8,636 nucleotides of DNA from Flavobacterium sp. (GTDB lineage Bacteria; Bacteroidota; Bacteroidia; Flavobacteriales; Flavobacteriaceae), in the NCBI GenBank assembly GCA_030682755.1, contig JAUXNR010000060.1:1-8636 (forward strand), in the 5' to 3' direction. Below are positions 1-4,684 of the stretch, piece by piece. Within the stretch, counting starts at the first letter, position 1. Each line of letters opens with the position of its first letter. The position numbers and the translations under genes are program-made. The notes below the pieces were generated by a model. It saw only the letters and a list, made by a program, of their open reading frames with translations. It was not told where the DNA came from and ran no database searches.

Positions 1-518
1 GGTGATTGCGGTAAAAGCTCCAAAATACGATTAAAAACTTCTTTTACATTGAAATTTTCTAAGGCAGAAATAGCAAAAATTTCTGCGTTTGGCACTTTTT
101 CTTGCCACAATGCAACTTGCTCTTCCAATACTTCTTGATTGGATTTGTCAATTTTATTGAGCAACAACAAAACCGGAATGGAAGTGTGAATGATTTTATT
201 AAAAAAAGCTTCGTCTTTTAACTCCTTCTCTCCTATTTCCACCATATAAATCAAAACATCTGCGTCTTCAAAAGCTGATTTTACAAACTGCATCATGGAT
301 TCCTGCATTTCATAAGCAGGTTTTATAATTCCGGGAGTATCTGATAAAACCACCTGAAAATCATCTCCGTTTACAATCCCTAAAATTCTATGACGTGTTG
401 TTTGTGCCTTTGAAGTGATAATTGACAATTTTTCTCCAATAAAAGCATTCATCAATGTTGACTTTCCTACATTTGGATTTCCGATGATGTTTACAAATCC
501 TGCTTTATGATTTTCCAT
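1..518 (-). CDS. era: GTPase Era, N-terminal part (3' end of gene outside window)
   Basis: Era is an essential GTPase that binds 16S rRNA and assists 30S ribosomal subunit maturation. The first 172 residues are visible and contain the full set of G motifs: the P-loop GNPNVGKST at about residues 13-21 (G1), the switch-I segment TSKAQTTRH typical of Era (G2), DTPG (G3), NKID (G4) and SAL (G5). The C-terminal KH RNA-binding domain lies beyond the window edge, so the gene is cut by the window and not shown to be truncated. The ATG at 516-518 gives the usual Era start (Met then a few residues before KAGFVNIIG). The start lies inside the end of the upstream symporter gene with a 14-nt overlap, so the two are probably co-transcribed and perhaps translationally coupled. 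Identification is firm because the TTRH and GNPNVGKST context separates Era from Der and Obg. Confidence 0.95.
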   Translation of the reverse strand, partial: MENHKAGFVNIIGNPNVGKSTLMNAFIGEKLSIITSKAQTTRHRILGIVNGDDFQVVLSDTPGIIKPAYEMQESMMQFVKSAFEDADVLIYMVEIGEKELKDEAFFNKIIHTSIPVLLLLNKIDKSNQEVLEEQVALWQEKVPNAEIFAISALENFNVKEVFNRILELLPQS

Positions 519-1866
519 ACTGATTTTTAAAATAATGATAGGTTGCTTCTTTTACTTTGGGAGCTAAAAGCACTAATGCTATCATATTACTGATACTCAT
601 TAGAGCAAATGCCAAATCTATCAATCCGATTACAAATTCGAGAGAAGCAATTGCTGCAAAGATAATACTCAATAAGTAAATTGGGTTGTAATACTTGCCA
701 ATTTTTATTCCTCCAAGATAAGTTAAACATTGTGTGCCATAAAAAGAATAGGTAAACAAGGTAGATAAAGCAAAAACCATCACTAAAATTAACAACAACG
801 GTTTGCCAAATCCGAACAAGAGTTGATCAAAAGCGGCCATGGTTAAAACAATACCGTTTTTATCGCCTTCCAAATAAACGCCACTTATCAAAATCAGTAA
901 CGCCGTAATCGTACAAACTATAATAGTATCAATAAACGGACCGAGCATGGCAACCAAACCTTCTTGAACCGGCTCGTTAGTTTTGGATTGACCATGATAA
1001 ATGGGTGCTGTTCCCAATCCGCTTTCATTAGAAAAAACAGCTCTTCGCATGCCAATAATGATTAAACCCGACAAACCACCAATCACGGAAGTCTCCCAAT
1101 TGAAAGCTTCTGTAAAAATCAACTGAAAAGTGGGCAAGATTTTAGTGCCATTTGTGGCCAAGATAAATAGTGCCGCCAACAAATAAATCACAACCATAAA
1201 AGGAACCAAAGCCGAAGTGACACGAACAATTTTCTTTAAACCGCCAAAAATAATTGTGGCGGTAATCACAATCAATAATGAACCTAAAAGTAGTTTCCAA
1301 TTAAAATCACCAATCGCCCAAAAGGTATTGGGCTGCAAAACTTCAATTAACGATTGTGTCAATTGATTGGCTGTAAAAACCGGCAATACGCCTAATAGAG
1401 TGACCGATGCAAAGAAAATCGCCAGAGGCTTCCCTATTTTTCCTAAACCTTTTGACATATAATACATCGGCCCGGCTCTGACAATGCCATTTTCATCCAC
1501 TTCACGCAATAATACTGCCAACGTGCACGAATAAAATTTAATTCCCATTCCAATAAAAGCAGTGACCCACATCCAAAAAACAACTCCCGGTCCACCGCTG
1601 TAAATTGCTACAGCTACTCCGGAAATATTTCCCAATCCAACTGTTGCCGCAATTACAGCCGATAAAGCTTGGAAATGACTTACCTGACCAACATCTTCGG
1701 TTTTATCAAACTTTCCTGCAACAATTTGAAGAGCGTGTTTAAAATAAAAATACGGTTTAAACTTGGCATAACTTATCAAAAATAAACCACCACCAATTAC
1801 CATAACTAACATCATCCACTCCAAAGAGTTAGTCCATTTTGAAATAAGATCGGTTAGATAAATCAT
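505..1866 (-). CDS. Sodium:alanine/glycine symporter family protein (AGCS)
   Basis: A complete 453-residue polytopic inner-membrane protein of the AGCS family, which imports alanine or glycine coupled to Na+ (or H+). The length is typical and there are about ten or eleven hydrophobic segments. Family hallmarks are the conserved block QALSAVIAATVGLGNISG at about residues 66-83, followed by GGPGVVFWMW at 91-100, and the late motif NESGLGTAPI at 280-289, close to the usual SNEAGxGSAPI. The chosen ATG at 1864-1866 leaves the short ISKWTNSLEW leader normal for the family before the first helix. A -7 promoter element lies only 13 nt upstream, implying a very short 5' leader. The stop codon lies within the start of era. 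Exact substrate (alanine, glycine or a related amino acid) cannot be read from the sequence. Confidence 0.95.
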   Translation of the reverse strand: MIYLTDLISKWTNSLEWMMLVMVIGGGLFLISYAKFKPYFYFKHALQIVAGKFDKTEDVGQVSHFQALSAVIAATVGLGNISGVAVAIYSGGPGVVFWMWVTAFIGMGIKFYSCTLAVLLREVDENGIVRAGPMYYMSKGLGKIGKPLAIFFASVTLLGVLPVFTANQLTQSLIEVLQPNTFWAIGDFNWKLLLGSLLIVITATIIFGGLKKIVRVTSALVPFMVVIYLLAALFILATNGTKILPTFQLIFTEAFNWETSVIGGLSGLIIIGMRRAVFSNESGLGTAPIYHGQSKTNEPVQEGLVAMLGPFIDTIIVCTITALLILISGVYLEGDKNGIVLTMAAFDQLLFGFGKPLLLILVMVFALSTLFTYSFYGTQCLTYLGGIKIGKYYNPIYLLSIIFAAIASLEFVIGLIDLAFALMSISNMIALVLLAPKVKEATYHYFKNQYGKS

Positions 1867-1879
1867 GTGATTTGTTTCT

Positions 1880-1907
1880 CAAATATACCCAAATTACAAC
1901 GATCAAA
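1880..1907 (-). promoter_or_regulatory. Bacteroidota-type promoter for the symporter-era pair
   Basis: On the minus strand the sequence TATATTTG (1887-1880) matches the Bacteroidota sigma-A -7 element TAnnTTTG exactly. A TTTG (1907-1904) lies 16 nt further upstream, somewhat closer than the usual 19 or so. The start codon at 1866 follows the -7 element by only 13 nt, so a transcript starting here would have a leader of roughly 5-10 nt. Inferred from motif only. Confidence 0.45.
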
Positions 1908-1930
1908 AAACACAATAATTAAAAAAAATA

Positions 1931-1960
1931 TTGCAATTGTATAAAAAGGTTGTATATTTG
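1931..1960 (+). promoter_or_regulatory. Promoter of tRNA-fMet
   Basis: TTG at 1931-1933 and TATATTTG at 1953-1960 are separated by 19 nt. This matches the Bacteroidota promoter pattern (-33 TTG/TTTG and -7 TAnnTTTG) with near-ideal spacing. The tRNA 5' end follows 12 nt after the -7 element, so the primary transcript should need only a few nucleotides of RNase P trimming. It is divergent from the symporter promoter about 25-50 nt away. Confidence 0.65.
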
Positions 1961-1972
1961 CACCCGAAACAT

Positions 1973-2045
<73 letters not shown>

Positions 2046-2053
2046 CTAGAATT

Positions 2054-2086
2054 AAGCTTCATAGAAATATGAGGCTTTTTTATTTT
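2054..2086 (+). terminator. Terminator of tRNA-fMet
   Basis: AAGCTTCATA (2054-2063) pairs with TATGAGGCTT (2068-2077) through ten base pairs including one G-U, closed by a GAAA tetraloop and followed by a T-rich tract. It is placed nine nt after the tRNA discriminator base. Confidence 0.88.
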
Positions 2087-2091
2087 AAAAA

Positions 2092-2134
2092 CTCGGAGGG
2101 CTCATATACGCCTCGGCGGACACAGGTTCGAGTC
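2092..2134 (+). repeat. Partial tRNA-fMet copy A (anticodon arm to T arm)
   Basis: Bases 2092-2106 match tRNA bases 1995-2009 at 13 of 15 positions, including the CTCATA anticodon loop with CAT at 2103-2105. After a diverged variable region four nt longer than in the tRNA, CACAGGTTCGAGTCC (to 2134) is identical to the tRNA T arm. The match then stops and the acceptor strand is lost. The 5' half of the tRNA is absent, so it cannot fold as a tRNA. Copies B and C share its diverged block CGCCTCGGCGG, so all three descend from one ancestor that already differed from the real tRNA. Best explained as an attachment-site scar, though a simple tRNA duplication cannot be excluded. Confidence 0.75.
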
Positions 2135-2153
2135 CAACTCAAACAACTTGCAA

Positions 2154-2183
2154 AGAGAATCAAGAAATTGGCTCTCTTTTTTT
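2154..2183 (+). terminator. Terminator following tRNA fragment A
   Basis: AGAGAATCAA (2154-2163), GAAA loop, then TTGGCTCTCT (2168-2177) and a run of seven Ts (2177-2183). One A-C mismatch and one G-U interrupt the stem. Nearly the same cassette recurs at 4234-4264 after fragment C. Confidence 0.75.
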
Positions 2184-2258
2184 ATTATACAATTTGGATA
2201 GAAATCTAAATACTTTTGGTTTCTCACAAAGAAATCTGAAAGCTCTAATTGCTAATGT

Positions 2259-2755
2259 AGATTTACAATTATCTTTTTTCCTTCCAGAGGAAGAACTTCA
2301 GAATTGTAGAAATTACAAATAAAAGATGTAGATTTGGAAAAACAAGTTTACAGAACCCTCATCAAAAAAGGCAAACAACTCACTTGAATTGTACGACCTA
2401 TAAAGGATATAGCTTTATATCTATGGAAGCCGTAAATCTTTGGAGGTCATATTGATGATTATGTTTTCTCAAATGATTTAGTACTGGGAGTCAACATAAT
2501 TGTATACAAGAACATTTAGAGATGATGGAAAACAAACGTAAAGGATAAATTAGGAATCACGACTGATTTCTTTCCTTGAAGCATTTATACCTTGATCAAA
2601 CAGCTGAATTATTATCTTTGGAAGACGCTGCACGTATGTCTAGCCACACAAATACAACGATGATTAAGAATCATCATGCTGTTAGAGAATCAAATAGACA
2701 GCTGGAAAGATTGAAAAAATTATTAATAAATTTGTTTAATTATGGAATGGTATAA
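2259..2755 (+). pseudogene. Decayed tyrosine recombinase (integrase), C-terminal catalytic part
   Basis: No open frame survives, but one reading frame gives integrase-like text over about 2280-2570. It shows SEL-stop-KLQIKDVDLEKQVY (resembling the RPxEL...L catalytic-arginine region), then KKGKQ, IVRPIKDIALYLW, FSNDLVLG and WKTNVKDKLGITTDF. In-frame stops lie at 2307, 2385, 2433, 2517 and 2523. A one-base loss near 2570 shifts the frame, after which SLKHLYLDQTAELLSLEDAARM, SHTNTTM and NHHAV run to the stop at 2753. That tail has the helix-rich end of Bacteroidota phage/ICE-type integrases (box around xSHTxT..., nucleophile Tyr followed by AV), with His where the catalytic Tyr is expected. The N-terminal core-binding domain is missing. 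It is non-functional. Its position right after a tRNA fragment supports tRNA-targeted integration. The family call is from remembered motif patterns, not from a search. Confidence 0.72.
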
Positions 2756-2826
2756 AATATTTGATTGTCGTTATGGTTATAGTTGGGGCTGGTTTAAATA
2801 GATTTTTTCACAAACAAAGATAAAAA

Positions 2827-3375
2827 ATGGAAGAATTTTTTAAAATATTAAAGGACAACTCAGAGGACGTAAAATTTTTACTTACAATTTATGCAGCAGT
2901 TGTATCGACTGTCGTGCTATTATGGAGAATTTTTGAGTTTAGGTACGATAGACGTGTAAAGATAAAATTTCAATTATCAAGAAGCAAAATGCCATATAGT
3001 AAATATGAAGAATTTGAAGATGGTACTTTTTTAGGATTAAATACAACCTATTCAGTAGTAAAATTCAGAATAGTTAATTTAGGAAACAAAGAAAGATTTT
3101 TAAATGACATTAATATTATTTACAGAAAAGATGATACAAATGAAAATTCAAGTGGTTACATTGATATTTCAAAGTTCATTGAATTTCCCAAATTGATTAA
3201 ACCTGGAGAGGAAATTGTTTTTAAGGTTAATCTCAACCACAATATTATAAGTACACTATATCAACCTAAAAAAATTATATCTCAAGTTTATGATACACAT
3301 TCTCGTATTTATGAATCTAATTGGTTAGAAATCGATGATGATTACTATTCGGATTATGCAAAACTCAAAGATTAA
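2827..3375 (+). CDS. Membrane-anchored hypothetical protein
   Basis: A complete 182-residue ORF with no family I recognise. One clear transmembrane segment lies at about residues 17-33, followed by basic residues (RYDRRVK, 39-45), which predicts a short N-terminal tail outside and the bulk of the protein in the cytoplasm by the positive-inside rule. The remainder is polar and looks beta-rich: VVKFRIVNLGNKERFLNDINIIYRK (strand-turn-strand) and IKPGEEIVFKVNL resemble an immunoglobulin-like or other beta-sandwich fold. The C-terminus is acidic and tyrosine-rich (IDDDYYSDYAK). It starts 72 nt after the integrase pseudogene, the usual place for element cargo. A weak promoter match (TTTG 2731-2734, AATATTTG 2756-2763) precedes it. 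It is the only intact protein gene in the island. A role in defence or element maintenance is possible but unsupported. Confidence 0.7.
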   Translation: MEEFFKILKDNSEDVKFLLTIYAAVVSTVVLLWRIFEFRYDRRVKIKFQLSRSKMPYSKYEEFEDGTFLGLNTTYSVVKFRIVNLGNKERFLNDINIIYRKDDTNENSSGYIDISKFIEFPKLIKPGEEIVFKVNLNHNIISTLYQPKKIISQVYDTHSRIYESNWLEIDDDYYSDYAKLKD

Positions 3376-3376
3376 T

Positions 3377-3505
3377 CTATCTAAAAAATTTAATTGCTTT
3401 TAAAAAAGTAAAATGCATTCCTAGCCATTTTCTAAAAATGAAAATCAACACCATAATTAAAACACCTAAACCTAATCCATAGAAGAACCATTTTAAGCGG
3501 GTATT
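3377..3505 (-). pseudogene. Possible C-terminal remnant of a small membrane protein
   Basis: On the minus strand a 42-residue open stretch ends at a TAG (3379-3377). It encodes a strongly hydrophobic helix (KWFFYGLGLGVLIMVLIFIF) followed by a basic tail (RKWLGMHFTFLKAIKFFR). An in-frame stop immediately upstream falls inside the inverted repeat at 3498-3566, and there is no start codon except a Met in the middle of the helix. It may be the 3' end of a gene cut off by insertion of that repeat. AT-rich DNA can give such stretches by chance. Confidence 0.25.
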
Positions 3506-3566
3506 TTAATAGAAAAATAATTTTGATTTCGTGTGACATGACACGTGCAATTCGATGAAATACCCG
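3498..3566. repeat. 69-bp inverted-repeat structure with inner hairpin
   Basis: CGGGTATTT (3498-3506) is the perfect reverse complement of AAATACCCG (3558-3566). Between them, CGTGT (3530-3534) and ACACG (3541-3545) form a second, inner dyad around GACATG. The GC-containing arms stand out in a very AT-rich stretch. It could be a tiny non-autonomous element, a protein-binding or origin-like site, or a paired structure in RNA. No coding content is visible. Confidence 0.5.
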
Positions 3567-3660
3567 ACAAAAACGATTAAATGTTTAAAAAAATCGATGA
3601 ATAACACAAAAAATCGGTATAATTATTTAGTGCCATACGCAAAAATGAGTAATTCTTTTA

Positions 3661-3668
3661 TATATTTG
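3661..3668 (+). promoter_or_regulatory. -7 promoter element of the candidate small RNA
   Basis: TATATTTG is an exact TAnnTTTG match just before the structured region. No convincing TTG is found about 19 nt upstream, so the call rests on the -7 element and on what follows it. Confidence 0.4.
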
Positions 3669-3671
3669 TAT

Positions 3672-3861
3672 AAGAAAAAAACCACCTGTGTCACCAGATG
3701 GTTTTAAAGTCTGAGGAGCGAATAACATCCCGTTACTCATTCTCCCTTTAGATTAGTTTTTGAATTTAATCCTTAAAAAGGTAAACTCAAAGAACTTAAT
3801 CTTCTTGAATATATTAAACATAAAATTTAGATTACCGAGACTGATCCTCTCGGTTTTTTTA
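3672..3861 (+). ncRNA. Candidate structured small RNA, class unknown
   Basis: Between a -7 promoter element and a strong terminator lies about 190 nt with three serial hairpins. Hairpin 1 (3678-3705): AAAACCA pairs with TGGTTTT, then CTG with CAG, separated by one C-A mismatch, loop of six. Hairpin 2 (3715-3745): GGAG with CTCC and TAAC with GTTA around an internal loop. Hairpin 3 (3750-3802): AGATTAG with CTTAATCT, TTTTTGA with TCAAAGA, and an apical CCTT-AAA-AAGG. Hairpin 4 is the terminator (3834-3854). No ORF longer than 17 codons was seen on this strand. The serial-hairpin layout does not resemble the single long rod of 6S RNA, and no tmRNA tag or tRNA-like ends are present. The 5' end is inferred. 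It may be a regulatory RNA carried by the integrated element. Confidence 0.5.
3834..3860 (+). terminator. Strong intrinsic terminator of the small RNA
   Basis: ACCGAGA (3834-3840) pairs perfectly with TCTCGGT (3848-3854) around a seven-base loop, followed by uninterrupted Ts to 3860. There is no protein-coding gene upstream for over 450 nt on this strand, so it most likely ends a non-coding transcript. From its end to 4013 I see nothing recognisable. Confidence 0.88.
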
Positions 3862-4013
3862 TTTTATCAAAATTAACTTAAACTATAATAGAAGTCAATT
3901 TTAGTTATTAACAATAAACAAAAACAAATTACTTTGCTGTCCGTCATGATTTTCATAAAAACAAAGGTTGCAATTCTAAATGGTAAATGAAAGTCTAACT
4001 TTTTAACATTTAA

Positions 4014-4027
4014 CCTGTTCCCGCTAC
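4014..4027 (+). repeat. Short tRNA-fMet acceptor-end fragment
   Basis: CCTGTTCCCGCTAC is identical to tRNA-fMet 2033-2046, that is, the 3' half of the T stem, the acceptor 3' strand and the discriminator base. Unrelated AT-rich sequence precedes it. It is followed six nt later by a terminator of the same type as that after copy B, so it is the remains of the same fragment-plus-terminator cassette. Confidence 0.7.
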
Positions 4028-4032
4028 GAAGT

Positions 4033-4061
4033 AACCCTTTCAAAAATGAAAGGTTTTTTTT
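4033..4061 (+). terminator. Terminator after the acceptor fragment
   Basis: AACCCTTTCA (4033-4042) pairs with TGAAAGGTT (4047-4055) with one bulged C and an AAAA loop, followed by a run of eight Ts. Confidence 0.75.
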
Positions 4062-4070
4062 ATTACATAA

Positions 4071-4128
4071 CTCGGAGAACTCATATTCGCCTCGGCGGAC
4101 ACAGGTTCGAGTCCTGTTCCCGCTACTA
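4071..4128 (+). repeat. Partial tRNA-fMet copy B (intact 3' end)
   Basis: The longest fragment. It opens with CTCGGAGAACTCATA, an altered anticodon arm retaining CAT at 4082-4084. It then has the CGCCTCGGCGG block shared with copies A and C, then 4101-4128, a 28-nt segment identical to tRNA-fMet 2021-2048 (whole T arm, acceptor strand, discriminator and CTA). This is the expected form of an attachment-site copy of an element integrated at the tRNA 3' end, with 2021-2048 as its partner about 2.08 kb away. Confidence 0.78.
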
Positions 4129-4131
4129 AGT

Positions 4132-4161
4132 AACCCTTTCAGAAATGAGAGGGTTTTTTTT
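4132..4161 (+). terminator. Terminator after tRNA copy B
   Basis: AACCCTTTCA (4132-4141), GAAA tetraloop, TGAGAGGGTT (4146-4155), then Ts to 4161. Ten pairs including one G-U. It is a sister of the terminator at 4033, and it has the same layout as the terminator after the true tRNA but different stem sequence. Confidence 0.85.
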
Positions 4162-4170
4162 ATTACATAA

Positions 4171-4230
4171 ATCGGAGGACTCATATTCGCCTCGGCGGAC
4201 AAAGGCTAGATTCAAACTCATACTACCAAG
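4171..4230 (+). repeat. Partial tRNA-fMet copy C (degenerate T arm)
   Basis: It continues copy B in tandem at a 100-nt offset. The anticodon-arm block is well kept (TCGGAGGACTCATATTCGCC, CAT at 4182-4184), but the T arm and acceptor part (4201-4230) match copy B at only 18 of 30 positions without gaps. Its tail joins the same terminator cassette as copy A, so A and C together bound the island as direct repeats. Confidence 0.68.
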
Positions 4231-4233
4231 CAA

Positions 4234-4264
4234 AGAGAATCAAGAAATTGGTTCTCTTTTTTTT
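4234..4264 (+). terminator. Terminator after tRNA copy C
   Basis: AGAGAATCAA (4234-4243), GAAA loop, TTGGTTCTCT (4248-4257), then eight Ts (4257-4264). It is nearly identical to 2154-2183 after copy A, with one C-to-T change that repairs a stem mismatch to a G-A/U-type pair. Confidence 0.83.
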
Positions 4265-4352
4265 ATTTAAAGAGTTCCAAAAAAGCAATTAAATCATTCC
4301 CCTATTAAATAATACCCTACCTTGCTAACTAATAACTTCTAAAACTTCAATC

Positions 4353-4556
4353 ATGGATTCTAAAAAAATTATTAGCTTGGTACTTATAGGCGTTGGTGTA
4401 GCTCTTCTTATTTATGGTATGAATCACATGGATTCCGCCAGTTCACAAATTGGTGAATTGTTTGGTAAAACAGATAACAAAGGAATGATTAGTATGATTA
4501 TTGGCGGTGTTCTGGCTGTTGTGGGATTGCTTTCATTCTTGTCAAAAAAGGCCTAA
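4353..4556 (+). CDS. Small two-helix membrane protein, DUF3185-like
   Basis: A complete 67-residue protein. Hydrophobic helix 1 spans about residues 5-23 (IISLVLIGVGVALLIYGMN), then a polar loop (DSASSQIGELFGKTDNKG), then helix 2 at about 45-64 (MISMIIGGVLAVVGLLSFL) with a KK terminus. The order helix / short Ser-Gly-polar loop ending near a lysine / Gly-rich helix, and the length of about 65, fit the DUF3185 family of uncharacterised inner-membrane proteins. The gene stands alone: it lies 88 nt after the terminator of copy C, and the next gene begins 128 nt downstream. No clear promoter was found. The family call is from remembered pattern. Function is unknown. Confidence 0.82.
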   Translation: MDSKKIISLVLIGVGVALLIYGMNHMDSASSQIGELFGKTDNKGMISMIIGGVLAVVGLLSFLSKKA

Positions 4557-4684
4557 ACCTCATTAAATAAGTTTGAATTATGTAATTAAATACTTTAATT
4601 GTGTAACATTATCGTTCGTTTATTAGGGAACATTTGCGGTAGATTATGGTTAGCTCCCAAATCTATAATTTAACCTAATAAATA
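4557..4684. other. Leader region before the surface lipoprotein gene
   Basis: A 128-nt gap. AACATTTG (4629-4636) misses the TAnnTTTG consensus at one base but has no TTG at proper distance. TTTG (4572-4575) with TACTTTAA (4591-4598) is a weak alternative. No terminator hairpin for the preceding small gene was found. The real promoter of the lipoprotein gene is therefore unresolved. Confidence 0.35.

Noticed and set aside
2092..2134. Copies A-C as complete or split tRNA genes
   Set aside because: No matching 5' half (acceptor 5' strand and D arm) precedes any copy, so no cloverleaf can form.
2742..2823. Two tiny plus-strand frames (2742-2801 and 2773-2823)
   Set aside because: Only 16-19 residues each, overlapping the pseudogene end and the leader of the next gene. 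No translation signals or conservation can be judged.
3699..3749. 17-residue ORF starting at the ATG at 3699 within the candidate small RNA
   Set aside because: Its start is buried in hairpin 1 and its body in hairpin 2. It is too short to tell from chance, although a leader peptide cannot be fully excluded.
3661..3861. Interpretation of the structured region as 6S RNA or tmRNA
   Set aside because: There is no long closing stem joining the 5' and 3' ends and no tRNA-like ends or tag frame. Serial local hairpins fit neither class.
3873..4202. 109-codon minus-strand reading frame
   Set aside because: It runs antisense through two tRNA fragments and their terminators, and its repeated peptide simply reflects the DNA repeat. 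There is no protein-like composition.
2091..4265. CRISPR array
   Set aside because: The repeats are few, long, diverged and clearly tRNA-derived with terminators between them. There are no regular spacers or cas genes.
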